Under the pieces are notes generated by a model. It was not told where the DNA came from and did no database searches. It saw nothing but the letters and a program-made list of their open reading frames with translations. From NCBI GenBank assembly GCA_002778785.1, contig PEZS01000016.1, positions 241,106 to 305,105 on the forward strand: a stretch of DNA of 64,000 bases, read 5' to 3'. Shown here piece by piece: positions 17,991 to 28,336 of this stretch. Source of the stretch: Bdellovibrionales bacterium CG10_big_fil_rev_8_21_14_0_10_45_34. GTDB taxonomy: Bacteria; Bdellovibrionota; Bdellovibrionia; Bdellovibrionales; 1-14-0-10-45-34. Position 1 is the first letter of the stretch; each line of letters starts with the position of its first letter. The position numbers and the translations under genes were made by a program.

Positions 17991-18570
17991 CACAAAAGAA
18001 TCTAATTCTGTAGAGAACGTTCCGGGCGAGATTATTCAAGGGCATGAATATGACGGCATTCAGGAGCTAGACAATCCGCTGCCTAGATGGTGGCTAGTCA
18101 CTTTTTACGGAACAATCGTCTTCAGTATATTCTATTATGGATACTACGAACTCTTTGGTGGCCCATCACACGACGCTTTGTTTCAATCAGAAATGATGAT
18201 TATTGAAGAGAGACAACCAGCACTTACCGATGTTTCATCAGAAGATTTCGACAGTTTGGATGTTAATAGCTTACTCGCCGATAGCGAGAGTATGCTAGCT
18301 GCTAAAGACCATTTTTTAACAAAATGTGCCGCTTGCCACGGTCAAAATGGCGAAGGACTGGTGGGCCCCAACCTCACTGACAAGTATTGGATACATTCTA
18401 AGGGGGGTATAGCAGCTATCGTAGAAGCCATTCGAGTGGGCTACCCCGAAAAAGGAATGCCCCCTTGGGGAGAACTCATTCCACCGGAGCTTCATGTATA
18501 TATTTCGGCGTATGTTTTAAATCTACCAGCGGCAGAAGGCAAGCCTCCACAAGGTGACCTTATCGAATAA
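17980..18570 (+). CDS. ccoP: cbb3 oxidase cytochrome subunit CcoP, monohaem form
   Basis: This 196-residue protein has an N-terminal region with EYDGIQELDNPLPRWWLVTFYGTI, the canonical CcoP start before its TM helix. It has a single c-haem motif CAACH at 116-120, with the Met ligand in GYPEKGMPPWG. Standard CcoP is about 300 residues with two CxxCH motifs; the second is absent here. The start at 17980 has GGAGG upstream. It passes electrons from the donor cytochrome to CcoO and the active site. Confidence 0.9.
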   Translation: MSDDTKESNSVENVPGEIIQGHEYDGIQELDNPLPRWWLVTFYGTIVFSIFYYGYYELFGGPSHDALFQSEMMIIEERQPALTDVSSEDFDSLDVNSLLADSESMLAAKDHFLTKCAACHGQNGEGLVGPNLTDKYWIHSKGGIAAIVEAIRVGYPEKGMPPWGELIPPELHVYISAYVLNLPAAEGKPPQGDLIE

Positions 18571-18605
18571 AGGTAGGCCTCCAAAAGGTGAATTGATCGT
18601 ATAGG
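18538..18605 (+). repeat. Degenerate 34-bp tandem duplication at the ccoP 3' end
   Basis: The last codons of ccoP (GKPPQGDLIE, 18538 onward) are repeated 34 bp later as a diverged copy that would read GRPPKGELIV and ends TAG. The copy is out of frame with ccoP and untranslated. It now supplies the ccoG leader, including AGGAG. Confidence 0.65.
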
Positions 18606-18616
18606 AGAAAGTAGCC

Positions 18617-20086
18617 TTGGTAAAAAGCAAACTTGAATTGCCAACCGATAGGCCCGCGAGCTTTGAAGAAAGTGGACACCGCGCTTATATATACCCAGCA
18701 GATGTCTCTGGCTTTTTTCGTAGATATCGAACGGTTTTCTACACCCTACTTGTTATTGTTTTTCTTGTGCTTCCTTGGACAAACTACGACGGGCAACAAA
18801 CACTTTTTTTGGATTTAGCAAAAAGGAAGTTTACATTTTTCGGTAACACTTTTTGGGCCCACGATGGCCCCCTCATAGTGTTCCCTCTCTTGATTGCCGT
18901 TTTTTTGCTGACTTTTATAACGTCGCTGTTTGGTAGAGTCTGGTGTGGTTGGGCTTGCCCCCAAACTGTGTTTATCGACTTTTTCTTTCGGCGCATTGAA
19001 AGATGGATTGAGGGATCCCATTTAGAAAGACGAAAACTAGATTTGGCACCTATGTCATTGAGAAAGGTCTCAAAAAAAGCAGTGAAGTGGGGTTTATTTG
19101 CCGTTATCAGTTCGCACATTGCCCATAGTTTTACGGCGTATTTTGTAGGAGCTCAAAATCTTGTATGGACAACTCTCGCACCGCCCTCCGAAGCCTGGGA
19201 ACTGTTTCTCTTTGTGCAAGTTCTCACTGCAATTCTTCTGTTTAACTTTGGATGGTTTCGAGAACAGTTTTGCATCATTATGTGCCCTTACGGTCGCCTG
19301 CAATCAGTACTGATCGGTCAAAACACCTTGAACGTCTCCTACGATGAGTCGCGGGGTGAACCGCGCAAAGGTGCTGCCGACCCCCACGCGGATTGCGTTA
19401 ACTGCTACCGATGTGTGAGTGTATGCCCCACTGGCGTCGACATTCGGCGAGGTCTGCAGCTTGAATGCATTGCGTGCACTGCCTGTATGGATGCCTGCGA
19501 CGAAGTCATGGTCAAAATTAACAAGCCTCGAGGTTTAATTAGGTATATGGCATTTGACGGCTTTAAGTTTGGAGCGCGCAGTGCCGTTTACCTTGGAATC
19601 ATTGCGCTTTTGATCGGCGGTCTCAGCTACGCTCTCATCAACAGAAAACCACTCGACTTTAAAATAATCAGAGCAAAGGACTCTCCTTATACAATGGTGC
19701 AAGAAGGCGGCGAAGATTATGTGCTCAATCACTTTAGAGTTCATATTTCAAATCAAAGTCAAAAAGTCATTGAGATTGATTCTGTAGCCGTCGCGCCAGT
19801 GAGTCCTGACTCCGCCGGTTCGCAAGTGCCCAATATCCAAAAGAACACTGGAGAGTTTAATAACGGTAGCTCGGGCACCTTATTGGCAAATAGAATCAAA
19901 ATAATCACGGCCACTCTTCCTTCAAAGCTTGACCCAGGAAAAGACTCTTGGCACCACGTGTTTGTACGGGCACCTCTTAGAAGCTTTAAAAACTCAAAAC
20001 TTGATATACAGATATCCCTTAAAGCAGATGGTGTTCTTGACGATACCCTTGTCAAACCAATTAACCTCGCGCTTCTTGGTCCTTGA
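18617..20086 (+). CDS. ccoG: cbb3 oxidase accessory protein CcoG (FixG/RdxA), polyferredoxin
   Basis: This 489-residue inner-membrane protein has several TM helices, then GRVWCGWACPQTVFIDFFFR. Two 4Fe-4S ferredoxin motifs follow (CVNCYRCVSVCPTG and CIACTACMDACD), and a C-terminal immunoglobulin-like periplasmic domain ends the protein. CcoG is involved in copper reduction for cbb3 biogenesis. The start appears to be TTG at 18617 with AGGAG 9 nt upstream; no ATG occurs near the N-terminus. It is the last gene of the cco cluster. Confidence 0.92.
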   Translation: MVKSKLELPTDRPASFEESGHRAYIYPADVSGFFRRYRTVFYTLLVIVFLVLPWTNYDGQQTLFLDLAKRKFTFFGNTFWAHDGPLIVFPLLIAVFLLTFITSLFGRVWCGWACPQTVFIDFFFRRIERWIEGSHLERRKLDLAPMSLRKVSKKAVKWGLFAVISSHIAHSFTAYFVGAQNLVWTTLAPPSEAWELFLFVQVLTAILLFNFGWFREQFCIIMCPYGRLQSVLIGQNTLNVSYDESRGEPRKGAADPHADCVNCYRCVSVCPTGVDIRRGLQLECIACTACMDACDEVMVKINKPRGLIRYMAFDGFKFGARSAVYLGIIALLIGGLSYALINRKPLDFKIIRAKDSPYTMVQEGGEDYVLNHFRVHISNQSQKVIEIDSVAVAPVSPDSAGSQVPNIQKNTGEFNNGSSGTLLANRIKIITATLPSKLDPGKDSWHHVFVRAPLRSFKNSKLDIQISLKADGVLDDTLVKPINLALLGP

Positions 20087-20199
20087 ACTGTTTTCTTAAG
20101 CCAAGAAAAAACAAAGGTCCAAAAGCACAATCACCACCTTGACCACCATAGCCATAAGGTAGAATCATTGGTTGGATACTGTATTTAGAGGGTAACTTT

Positions 20200-20799
20200 A
20201 TGAAACTTCGACTCATCGCCATAGTTATAGCATTTCCAGTAATCTGCCCATTCGGCAAGGCTTTCTCTGCAGACAGCAGAACAACTGTTGTTACACCAAA
20301 AGTTTGCCTCCTAGAATCGGTGAAGAGTAAAGAGCAATTCAAAATCAGTTTTGAAGGCAGTTTGACTTCTCGTAACTTCCATCCGTACTACAATGATGCA
20401 TGCCATGAGAGGATGGCCCATCCGTATATGCGTGGGACTGAAGAAAATTTGAAAATTCTCTTCAATGACAATGAATTTACCTTTTACTCGGGAAGTAGTT
20501 CCATTGGGGGATGTGGGCCTGAAGCGTGCTTTAAATATTTTATTGTCGACTTCTTATTTTCAGATCCTCAGTCCTGTTTTTCCTGGTCGTACAGTTACGA
20601 GATTAACAATCTTGCAAGGGTAAGAATAACCCTAGGTAAGTTCCCTACTGGGGAGTTGTTTGCCCCGCTATCAAGTATCGCCTGGAGCACGGATTTAAAA
20701 ACAATTGAATTGCTAGAATTTAATGTTGTGACATCCGAGTATAAAGTTGTCGCCAAAGGTGTTGGGGAGACCCCCTGCACCGGTAACAACTTCAAATAG
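20200..20799 (+). CDS. Secreted hypothetical protein with six mature cysteines
   Basis: This 199-residue protein has an N-terminal signal peptide (MKLRLIAIVIAFPVICPFG, likely cleavage after AFSA at about 24). The mature part has Cys residues in VCLLES, DACHERM, GGCGPEACFKY, QSCFSWS and TPCTGN, suggesting disulphides. GAGGG lies before the ATG. I do not recognise a domain. It stands alone between ccoG and a convergent methyltransferase. Confidence 0.6.
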   Translation: MKLRLIAIVIAFPVICPFGKAFSADSRTTVVTPKVCLLESVKSKEQFKISFEGSLTSRNFHPYYNDACHERMAHPYMRGTEENLKILFNDNEFTFYSGSSSIGGCGPEACFKYFIVDFLFSDPQSCFSWSYSYEINNLARVRITLGKFPTGELFAPLSSIAWSTDLKTIELLEFNVVTSEYKVVAKGVGETPCTGNNFK

Positions 20800-20823
20800 A
20801 ATCGGTAAGCCTATTAGCTTTGA

Positions 20824-21060
20824 CTAGCGCACTTTCTGTGCAAGACACATAACTTCTTCTCCGACTCCCGCTTCGGGCCCAATTCTGAGAAAGGGTGTAT
20901 GTTTAAACCAGCAGTAAAAAACGAGAAGAGGCTTTAACAACTTGTATTCAAAAACTTTCGGAATCGGCTGAACATCGATTACCTCTTGAATGGTTGATTT
21001 CAAACTGGGTGTGCTTTCAATAACATCTTGGGCAGATCGTAAGACAGATGGTCTAGCCAT
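20824..21060 (-). pseudogene. Frameshifted C-terminal part of the adjacent methyltransferase
   Basis: This 78-residue frame (ending GVGEEVMCLAQKVR, the kind of strand that closes class I methyltransferases) lies in a different frame directly after the 21053-21985 gene. Reading upstream in this frame gives GGAGWQFLETHMARPS, which continues naturally from the upstream gene at a run of seven C (21087-21093) beside six A (21095-21100). One gene of about 387 residues has probably been split by a one-base change, or a slippery site joins them. Confidence 0.55.
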
Positions 21061-21985
21061 ATGGGTTTCGAGAAACTGCCAGCCTGCCCCCCCTAAAAAA
21101 TTGCTTTAGATCATAGATGTAATACTTCTTAAGAATAAACCCTAACTTTTCAAGTTTGTTCCTTAAACTCATCGGATCAAAATAGTTCACGTGATTAATC
21201 AATAGCTCGCCCGCAACTTTGTGTTTCTTCCAACGAAAAAAAAGTTGCCATCCATCTTGCTTGCCGTTCGGAGTGATAAAGTAAAGATAGCCACCTGGCA
21301 CAAGCAAGTCCGCAAGATTTTCTAATACTCTTCTCGGCTCATTCACATGTTCCAAAATGTCTCTCGCTATAACTAAATCAAATTTCTGCCTAGGCTTTAT
21401 GCTGACATTCTCTACAGAAGTACATAGGGATTCAAAACCATGAACGGTTGATGTTGCATCCAAGATCTCGTCAACGATATCTAAACAAGTGAACTTGGCT
21501 TTAGGAAACACGTACTGAATACCTTTTAAGAAGTATCCGTCCCCGGAACCCACTTCAAGAACTCTCACTGGGTCTATTCTCGATAGCTTAAGTGTAAAGC
21601 CTAGGGCCACGCCCTTTCTGAAGGCTCGAAAGAATCCTCTTTTACGTGAGGCAGAAGTCTCGCCACTTTGCTGAAGTCTATACAGGGCGAGGCATCCTGT
21701 TTGCACGGCTGCATCTGGTAATTTGGGATCGATCTGCATGGATTCGCAAGTCGTACATTTGACCAAACGAGTGCGCTCTAGGTCCCAGTAATCCGACTCT
21801 GCAACTTGCTCGCAGCTCATGGCCCCACATATTCCACAGGGTTCCGTGCGTTCAACGACGTCGCCTTCAATTGACGGGTAATGCGAGCGAAATTTAGTAA
21901 AGAGAAAAGTCAGTGGTTGCAGCATACAACCCAGATATACATTTGGTGACTCTGTCTTTACAAAGCATTTTCTTCTACTATGCAA
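21053..21985 (-). CDS. Zinc-ribbon class I SAM methyltransferase, probably truncated by frameshift
   Basis: This is a 310-residue product. The N-terminus has a Cys pattern CGICG ... CTTC (about 49-80) like the zinc-binding region of sugar or glycan C-methyltransferases. Motif I is VLEVGSGDGYFLKGI, CLDIVDEI follows, and DILEHVNEPRRVLENLADLL is the Methyltransf_23 signature; GGYLYFITPNG is present. The reading frame stops just after a homopolymer tract at 21087-21100, and the missing C-terminal residues continue in another frame to 20824. The true start is probably at MLQPLTFL (about residue 21). Confidence 0.65.
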   Translation of the reverse strand: MHSRRKCFVKTESPNVYLGCMLQPLTFLFTKFRSHYPSIEGDVVERTEPCGICGAMSCEQVAESDYWDLERTRLVKCTTCESMQIDPKLPDAAVQTGCLALYRLQQSGETSASRKRGFFRAFRKGVALGFTLKLSRIDPVRVLEVGSGDGYFLKGIQYVFPKAKFTCLDIVDEILDATSTVHGFESLCTSVENVSIKPRQKFDLVIARDILEHVNEPRRVLENLADLLVPGGYLYFITPNGKQDGWQLFFRWKKHKVAGELLINHVNYFDPMSLRNKLEKLGFILKKYYIYDLKQFFRGGRLAVSRNPYG

Positions 21986-22096
21986 CGCCCAAAACCCCCA
22001 TGAACCCTAGAGAGCAACAAATGAATGTCACATTTTAATGAAACCAGGTTCATCCTCACGTGCTCTAAAACTAGGTCATCGTTACATTCTCTAAAG

Positions 22097-23980
22097 CTAA
22101 GACATCTTCACATGCTCGAGAAGCTTTTCAGCGACCAAACGGTTGAATCCCCGTATTTCACAAAGCCGCTCAACAGTTGCCAAGCGGATCTCTTCGATCG
22201 AAGAAAATTCTCTAAGTAGTGCCCTCTTTCTTTTCTCTCCCAGGCCAAAAACTTGATCGAGTTGGCTTTCAAATAGAGTGGATTCTCGCAGCTTGCGATG
22301 ATAATTGATGGCAAATCGATGTGCCTCATCGCGAATTCCGACCAAGATCCTATAAGCTTCTGAGTTTTCACGAAAGGTCACTGGGTTTTCCCTGCCGGGT
22401 ACAAAAAATCTCTCTACCGTTACTTCTACTTCTTCTGACCGAAAAGAGCGCTTTGTACGAGCTTTCGCCAAGGAAACTACGGGGTACTGAAGTCCCAACT
22501 CCTTCATAACAGCCACCGCAATAGAAAGCTGACCCTTGCCCCCGTCAATTACAACGAGATCCGGCTCAGGATATTCATCGTGCCTCATTCTGCGTGTGAG
22601 CACTTCCTTCATGTTTTCGTAGTCGTTATTACCAACCCCACTTCGCATCTTATAGCGACGATACTCATCTTTGTTTGCCGCACCATCTTGAAAAACAACC
22701 TGACTTGCTACGCTCTCTCCGCCGTGAAAATGGGAGATGTCATAGCATTCCACGCGAGATGGTCGTCTTGGCAAAGAAAGTTTCATTTGAATTTCTTGTA
22801 ACGCTTTATCCTTGAGTTCACTCTTTGTGAGATGGTTTTTGAACTCCTCTTGCGCAAAAAGTTCCACTTGAGAGATCAGCTTAGCACCTTCGGCATCAGT
22901 TGGAAGGCGCACGAGTACATCTCGGCCCGCTCTGTATTTTAGCACATCTCTCAGTAACTTCCGTAGGTCGTTGCCAATCTCAAGCGGAATAAGCACTTCG
23001 ATGGGTACGATATTGTCTTCGTAATACTGATTGAGATAAGAAACAAACCAATCACGAATTTCGTTCTCACCATCTGACACTTCAACCGATGCCAAAAACT
23101 GAGAGCGCTTGGTGAGCAACCTTCCCGACCGAATATGATACGCCACCACGCTGACTCCGCGATCGTCACCATAGAAGCCAAACACGTCTCTATCGTCGCC
23201 AGAGATGCCCTCGATGTCTGCCTGCCTATCAAGAATTGCCTCGAGAGAGACGAGAGTGTCGCGGAGCCGCGCGGCCTCTTCAAACTTCTCTTCTTTGGCT
23301 TTTTCTTTCATATCTCGATTTAGTGAGCCTAACAAAGCCGTCTTTTCAGCTCTTAAAAACATAAGCGCATCGTTAGCATCTTTTTGATATTCCTTTTCAG
23401 AAACAAGGTTTACACATGGGGCCTTACATCGACCAATTTGATGTGTCATGCACGGACGCTTTCGGGTATTCATAAATCCGTCGGTGCAGTCACGAATCTT
23501 AAACGTGCGATTTAAAAATTTGATGGCTTCAAAAACATCTCGGCCACTGGTAAAGGGGCCAAAATAAATCCCCCCATCTCTTTGAACCCTTCTTGCCAAA
23601 TAAAACCTTGGGAACTTATCCGCTGCCGATAATTTGATATAAGGGTAGGCTTTATCGTCGCGCAGGCGGACGTTGTACTTTGGCCTGTGTTTTTTGATCA
23701 TAGAGGCTTCGAGTAAAAACGCCTCTACTTCATTAGGAGTGGTCAGGTACTGAATAGTTTCAATGTTTTGAACAAGCAGACGGGTCTTAGGGCTAAGGTC
23801 TTTGCTACCTGAAAAATAGCTTCGCACCCTGGCCCGAAGATCTTTGGCCTTCCCGACGTAAATGATTTTTTCAGCGTGATCTTTCATTAAATACACGCCC
23901 GACACGAGTGGGAAGGTCCTTACGACTTCCTTCAGTGCTTCTATCTTAGCAGCAATGTCGCCTGTAGCTTTTTTCTTCAC
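22097..23980 (-). CDS. uvrC: UvrABC excinuclease subunit C
   Basis: This 627-residue nuclease makes both incisions around bulky DNA lesions together with UvrB. The N-terminal GIY-YIG domain (GVYLMKDHAEKIIYVGKAKDLRARV) is followed by a Cys-rich region (CTDGFMNTRKRPCMTHQIGRCKAPC) and a UVR domain near 210 (EKFEEAARLRDTL). The RNase H-like domain (ECYDISHFHG ... VVIDGGKGQL) and C-terminal helix-hairpin-helix repeats (LGEKRKRALL, IRGFNRLVAEKLL) complete it. It lies 47 bp downstream of uvrB on the same strand, an unusual but sensible repair cluster. Confidence 0.95.
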   Translation of the reverse strand: MKKKATGDIAAKIEALKEVVRTFPLVSGVYLMKDHAEKIIYVGKAKDLRARVRSYFSGSKDLSPKTRLLVQNIETIQYLTTPNEVEAFLLEASMIKKHRPKYNVRLRDDKAYPYIKLSAADKFPRFYLARRVQRDGGIYFGPFTSGRDVFEAIKFLNRTFKIRDCTDGFMNTRKRPCMTHQIGRCKAPCVNLVSEKEYQKDANDALMFLRAEKTALLGSLNRDMKEKAKEEKFEEAARLRDTLVSLEAILDRQADIEGISGDDRDVFGFYGDDRGVSVVAYHIRSGRLLTKRSQFLASVEVSDGENEIRDWFVSYLNQYYEDNIVPIEVLIPLEIGNDLRKLLRDVLKYRAGRDVLVRLPTDAEGAKLISQVELFAQEEFKNHLTKSELKDKALQEIQMKLSLPRRPSRVECYDISHFHGGESVASQVVFQDGAANKDEYRRYKMRSGVGNNDYENMKEVLTRRMRHDEYPEPDLVVIDGGKGQLSIAVAVMKELGLQYPVVSLAKARTKRSFRSEEVEVTVERFFVPGRENPVTFRENSEAYRILVGIRDEAHRFAINYHRKLRESTLFESQLDQVFGLGEKRKRALLREFSSIEEIRLATVERLCEIRGFNRLVAEKLLEHVKMS

Positions 23981-24027
23981 CGCTTCACCCTAGCACTGTC
24001 AACGGTACCCCGTCGACACTTGAAGGA

Positions 24028-26163
24028 TTAGTCTTGGCCGCCGGGGACGATTTTAAGTTCGAGGTCTATGATCTGAAGGCGTTTGATTTCGTCACGGACG
24101 CGAGCGGCTTCTTCGAATTCTAGCTCCTCCGAAAGCTTCTTCATTTTCTTTCTTAGCTGCGCAATTTGCTTGGCGATTCCCCCTGGCTTGTCTTTTATCT
24201 CTCGCACAGCGCGAATAAAATCATCGGATGCCATACCGGGCGTATAGGCAAAGCCAGATGATTCGCCGCCCTTCTTTTTACCAGAACTATCTGCTAGAGG
24301 TTTCCACCCCTGCCAAACAGGATCACCCTCATCACCAATTGTTTCTTCAAAAGTTTCCAGAAGTCCTCTGGGGATTCGCTTCTGAATAGTTTTTGGAGTT
24401 ATACCGTGCTCTTCATTGTAGGCAATCTGCCGATCACGCCTTCTTTGCGTTTCTTGAGTTGCCTTATCGATCGAATTTGTAACAACGTCTGCATAAAGAA
24501 TAACTCTTCCGTTTACATTTCTCGCTGCGCGCCCAATAGTCTGAATGAGAGATCTTTCTGAGCGCAAAAAGCCCTCTTTATCAGCATCAGTAATAGCAAC
24601 CAAACTCACTTCCGGGATATCAAGACCCTCTCGAAGCAAGTTGATTCCGATGAGAACATCAAAAACACCCAGCCTGAGATCTCTAATGATTGTAGATCTC
24701 TCCATTGTGTCGATCTCACTGTGAAGGTACTTGACCTTGACCCCTAAACCCGAGAAGTACTCAGTCAAATCCTCAGCGCTGCGTTTGGTGAGCGTTGTTA
24801 CTAGCACTCGCTCTTTCTTGCCAACGCGATCCCTAATCTCTTTAAGTAAATCGTCCACTTGAAACTTAGCAGGCCGCATTTCTACTATAGGATCAACAAG
24901 ACCCGTCGGACGAATAATTTGCTCGACAATTAATCCCGAACTCTTTTCAAGCTCATAGGTGCCAGGAGTAGCCGAAACATACACGGCTTGGTTTATCAAG
25001 CCCTCAAACTCTTGAAAGTTAAGTGGTCTGTTATCAAGTGCACTCGGAAGTCTAAACCCGTGCTCAACCAAAGTGGTTTTTCTTGCCCGATCGCCTCGAT
25101 ACATCGCACCGAGCTGAGGCACCGTTACATGGCTCTCGTCAATGAAGCATAAAAAACTTTTGGGGAAGTATTCAAGCAACGTTGGTGGTGCCGCACCAGG
25201 TGGCCGGCCAGTAAAGTGCCTAGAGTAGTTCTCGACTCCGTAGCAAAAGCCCAAGTTTTCCATCATTTCGATGTCATAGTAAGTGCGCTGTTCGATTCTC
25301 TGGGCCTCAAGAAGTTTCATCTCTGACTGAAATTTATTGATTTGCTCTCTGAGCTCTTCTTGAATTTGCTGAATGGCAGCTTTTGTTTTCTCTTCTGTGT
25401 TGACGTAATGACTTCCAGGGAAGATCCCTATCGCATCAACCTGCTTAAGAACTTTGCCCCGAATAGGGTCAACCCACGAGATACTATCTACGTAGTCACC
25501 AAAAAACTCCACTCGCACGACTTTTTCTTCTTCATACGGCGGAAAGACTTCTACAACATCACCCCTTACACGAAACGTTCCCCGGTGAAAGTCGAAGTCC
25601 TTTCTCTCGTAGAGTATTCGCACAAGTTCTCGTAAGAAATGATCTCTGCGAAGTGCCTCATTCACTCGAAGATTAATCATCATACCTTCGTAGGCTTCGG
25701 GACTACCTAGACCATAGATACAAGAGACACTACTGACGATCAAAACATCGTTTCTTTCAAAAAGACTTCGGGTGGCGGAGTGCCTCATGCGATCAATCTG
25801 CTCGTTAATAGCTGAGTCTTTTTCGATGAAAGTATCTGTAGATGGAATATAGGCTTCTGGCTGATAGTAATCGTAGTAGCTCACGAAGTATTCGACAGCG
25901 TTTTGAGGGAAAAGCTCTCGAAACTCTGTATAGAGCTGCGCAGCCAATGTCTTGTTGTGGGCAAGCACAAGCGTTGGCACATTCATCTTTTCGATAAGAT
26001 TGGCCATTGTGAACGTTTTGCCCGAGCCCGTGACTCCCAAAAGCACTTGATGCCGGGCGCCCTCTTCGATATTAGCAAAAAGTTGCTCAATAGCTTTTGG
26101 CTGATCGCCGGATGGCTGAAACTCACTTATAAGTTTAAAGTTTCCTACTTTTGAACTTCCCAA
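24028..26163 (-). CDS. uvrB: UvrABC excinuclease subunit B
   Basis: This 711-residue DNA helicase-like protein loads at damage and recruits UvrC. Walker A is [13 protein letters not shown] (about 43-55), the damage-probing beta-hairpin is [12 protein letters not shown], and DESH is the Walker [15 protein letters not shown] and QTIGRAARN are helicase motifs V and VI. The C-terminal UVR domain is [16 protein letters not shown]. Its 5' end overlaps the cysS stop by 19 nt, so cysS-uvrB-uvrC reads as one minus-strand unit. Confidence 0.95.
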   Translation of the reverse strand: MGSSKVGNFKLISEFQPSGDQPKAIEQLFANIEEGARHQVLLGVTGSGKTFTMANLIEKMNVPTLVLAHNKTLAAQLYTEFRELFPQNAVEYFVSYYDYYQPEAYIPSTDTFIEKDSAINEQIDRMRHSATRSLFERNDVLIVSSVSCIYGLGSPEAYEGMMINLRVNEALRRDHFLRELVRILYERKDFDFHRGTFRVRGDVVEVFPPYEEEKVVRVEFFGDYVDSISWVDPIRGKVLKQVDAIGIFPGSHYVNTEEKTKAAIQQIQEELREQINKFQSEMKLLEAQRIEQRTYYDIEMMENLGFCYGVENYSRHFTGRPPGAAPPTLLEYFPKSFLCFIDESHVTVPQLGAMYRGDRARKTTLVEHGFRLPSALDNRPLNFQEFEGLINQAVYVSATPGTYELEKSSGLIVEQIIRPTGLVDPIVEMRPAKFQVDDLLKEIRDRVGKKERVLVTTLTKRSAEDLTEYFSGLGVKVKYLHSEIDTMERSTIIRDLRLGVFDVLIGINLLREGLDIPEVSLVAITDADKEGFLRSERSLIQTIGRAARNVNGRVILYADVVTNSIDKATQETQRRRDRQIAYNEEHGITPKTIQKRIPRGLLETFEETIGDEGDPVWQGWKPLADSSGKKKGGESSGFAYTPGMASDDFIRAVREIKDKPGGIAKQIAQLRKKMKKLSEELEFEEAARVRDEIKRLQIIDLELKIVPGGQD

Positions 26164-27644
26164 TGGGTTCCTTCTGGGCTGTCATGAACGGCGATTCCTA
26201 GTCGCGCAAGCTCGTCTCTTAGAGTATCACTCTCTTTAAAATTTTTCTCAAGACGAGCCACACGTCTGCGCTCCACCAACTCATCAATTTGTGATCTCTG
26301 AAGACTCATTGTTTCTAAGAGTTTATCATCAAGAATGCTAAGAAACTCTCGACTCGGTTCTTGATAGAGTGCCATGCGCTCACCATGACCTCTTACGAAG
26401 AGTGAGTAAAGCTCGCTGATCTCTCTTGTCTCATCTGTCACTTTTTGGCCTCTACGAAACTTCGAATTGAAAAGCCTCGTCGCCTCAAAGATTCTTGCTA
26501 AAACTTCTGGTGTGTTAAAATCATCATCAAGCGCCTCTTTAATCTTTCCGGTAAATTCTATGAGCGTGGCCTTGTACGCTTTTGATCCCTCTGATTTTGG
26601 CGCCAAAGTTTCAAGCTTTTTAAGAGGTGGACCCTGCTCGCCAGAATCTCTCGCAAAGACAGATTCAGCCAGACAAAGTGCCGAATAGACTCTTGCCAAT
26701 GCGGAGATGCAATTTTTGATCTGCGCCTCTGAAGCATCAGCTGGCGATCGATAGTGAGATTGCAAAATCATTAACTTCAAGATCTCTGGATGGTACCTAT
26801 GCATAAAGCCACGAGCGGTAATGATATTACCCAAAGACTTAGACATTTTCATTTGAGCAAAGTTAATGAAGTTGTTGTGCATCCAGTAGCGAACAAAAGG
26901 CTTGTGCGTACACCCTTCACTTTGCGCAATTTCATTTTCGTGATGCGGAAAGATCAAATCAATGCCGCCGCCATGAATATCAATCGTTTCACCAAGAAGC
27001 GCCTTGGACATCGCTGAACATTCAATGTGCCAACCAGGCCTTCCATCGCCCCATGGCGAAGACCACTTGGGCTCACCCGGTTTTGCCGGCTTCCATAATG
27101 AAAAGTCTAGTGGATCTTTTTTATAGCTGCCAATTTCTACTCGCGAGCCCGACCGCAGATCGTCGATAGACTTCCCGCTGAGCTTTCCGTACCCATCAAA
27201 GCTTCGCACCGAATAGAGCACTTCGCCTTCGGCCACATAGGCATTGCCATTTTCGATGAGCTTTTCGATCATTTCGATAATTGCATCTATGTGCTGCGTG
27301 ACTCGAGGATTCAGATCATGCTTTCTGAGTTTGAGCTGGGCAAAGTCTTTTTCAAACTCAGCAATAAAGTGTTCAGCTACTTCTGCCGCATCACGGCTGT
27401 CTTTGTTTGCTCTATCAATGATTTTATCGTCAACATCCGTGTAATTGTAAACGTACGTCACTTTGTAGCCTGATTCTTCTAACCAATTGCGTACAAGGTT
27501 AAAAAATATCGGACCTCGAAAGTTGCCAATATGAAGCAAATCGTAAACCGTCGGCCCACAGACATACATTGTCACTTCATTGCTTTTTATTGGTACAAAC
27601 TCTTCTTTTTTTCTCGTAGCCGTGTTGGTGATTCGAAGTGCCAT
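26145..27644 (-). CDS. cysS: Cysteinyl-tRNA synthetase
   Basis: This class I synthetase, about 499 residues, charges tRNA-Cys. The N-terminal [16 protein letters not shown] contains the zinc Cys and the HIGH-like motif. GWHIECSAM supplies another zinc ligand, and [21 protein letters not shown] is diagnostic. KMSKSLGN is the KMSKS loop. The start is placed at MALRITNT; an upstream TTG at 27680 is possible. Neither has a well-spaced Shine-Dalgarno. It overlaps uvrB downstream. Confidence 0.94.
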   Translation of the reverse strand: MALRITNTATRKKEEFVPIKSNEVTMYVCGPTVYDLLHIGNFRGPIFFNLVRNWLEESGYKVTYVYNYTDVDDKIIDRANKDSRDAAEVAEHFIAEFEKDFAQLKLRKHDLNPRVTQHIDAIIEMIEKLIENGNAYVAEGEVLYSVRSFDGYGKLSGKSIDDLRSGSRVEIGSYKKDPLDFSLWKPAKPGEPKWSSPWGDGRPGWHIECSAMSKALLGETIDIHGGGIDLIFPHHENEIAQSEGCTHKPFVRYWMHNNFINFAQMKMSKSLGNIITARGFMHRYHPEILKLMILQSHYRSPADASEAQIKNCISALARVYSALCLAESVFARDSGEQGPPLKKLETLAPKSEGSKAYKATLIEFTGKIKEALDDDFNTPEVLARIFEATRLFNSKFRRGQKVTDETREISELYSLFVRGHGERMALYQEPSREFLSILDDKLLETMSLQRSQIDELVERRRVARLEKNFKESDTLRDELARLGIAVHDSPEGTHWEVQK

Positions 27645-27894
27645 GCTCCCATTTCTTACAAAGGTAACCTCACTAGGCAATCGAAAAGTAGCAGTCTAAG
27701 TCGTTAGAGATCCCCGAACAGTATAAGGTGAGGTTTTTGCAAACCGCTTTAATAGAGTTTCTTAAAGCGGCGTTTGAGAACAAATAAGAATAGCTAAGGA
27801 TGAAGGGTTCTAGTTAATTTCTAGCGGCGCTTGGCTCAGCTTCGCTAAGCCAAAGTCTGCTGGATGTAGCGAAAAGACTCTGCTTTTTTAAAGT
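27645..27894. other. Intergenic region upstream of cysS with two inverted repeats
   Basis: The region contains CCGCTTTAA / TTAAAGCGG (27744-27770, 9-bp stem) and an AGCCAA/TTGGCT stem-loop around 27832-27855 near the 3' end of the next gene. No consensus promoter was identified with confidence. Confidence 0.4.
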
Positions 27895-28299
27895 TTATCG
27901 CCCACGCCCGTCTGCTGTGATCCCACAATCGTAGACCCATTTGCCATCTGGTGCGTCGCTAGGCGGCGCGCCTGGTCCGTAGTTGATCTTCACAAACTTC
28001 CCTTTTGCTGCGAGTTGCCCGGCTACATAGGTGCGCCATCCCCTCGTTCCCATGTTAAAGGTGTATTTAACCCACTCTTCACCGCTCGGTAGCGTGCCTT
28101 CTTCTTTTCGAACGGAAAGAATTTCGCCCATTTTAGATGCGTCCTCTAGTGTGCGGGCATCGCATCTTAAAAGAGCAGAAGCATATTCTAGTTGCTCGTA
28201 AGTTGCCGGTGTAACCTGATCATCGCCGTTTCTCTCACCCGCGCTGGCTCCAATTGCCAAGGAAAACAAAACCCCAGCCAAAATAGTTACTTTGTTCAC
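27895..28299 (-). CDS. Small secreted hypothetical protein
   Basis: A 134-residue protein with a signal peptide (MNKVTILAGVLFSLAIGASA) and a mature region containing two Cys (LLRCDART and VYDCGITADG) that may form a disulphide. The C-terminal half (GTRGWRTYVAGQLAAKGKFVKINYG) looks like a compact alpha/beta domain. I do not recognise the family. It sits downstream of another secreted-protein gene on the same strand. Confidence 0.6.
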   Translation of the reverse strand: MNKVTILAGVLFSLAIGASAGERNGDDQVTPATYEQLEYASALLRCDARTLEDASKMGEILSVRKEEGTLPSGEEWVKYTFNMGTRGWRTYVAGQLAAKGKFVKINYGPGAPPSDAPDGKWVYDCGITADGRGR

Positions 28300-28336
28300 T
28301 CGATTTCCCCTTCATTTCGTTTAAGAGATTGATAAT

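Noticed and set aside
20091-20109. TTTTCTT/AAGAAAA hairpin after ccoG as terminator
   Set aside because: The stem is A/T only and no T-tract follows on the ccoG strand.
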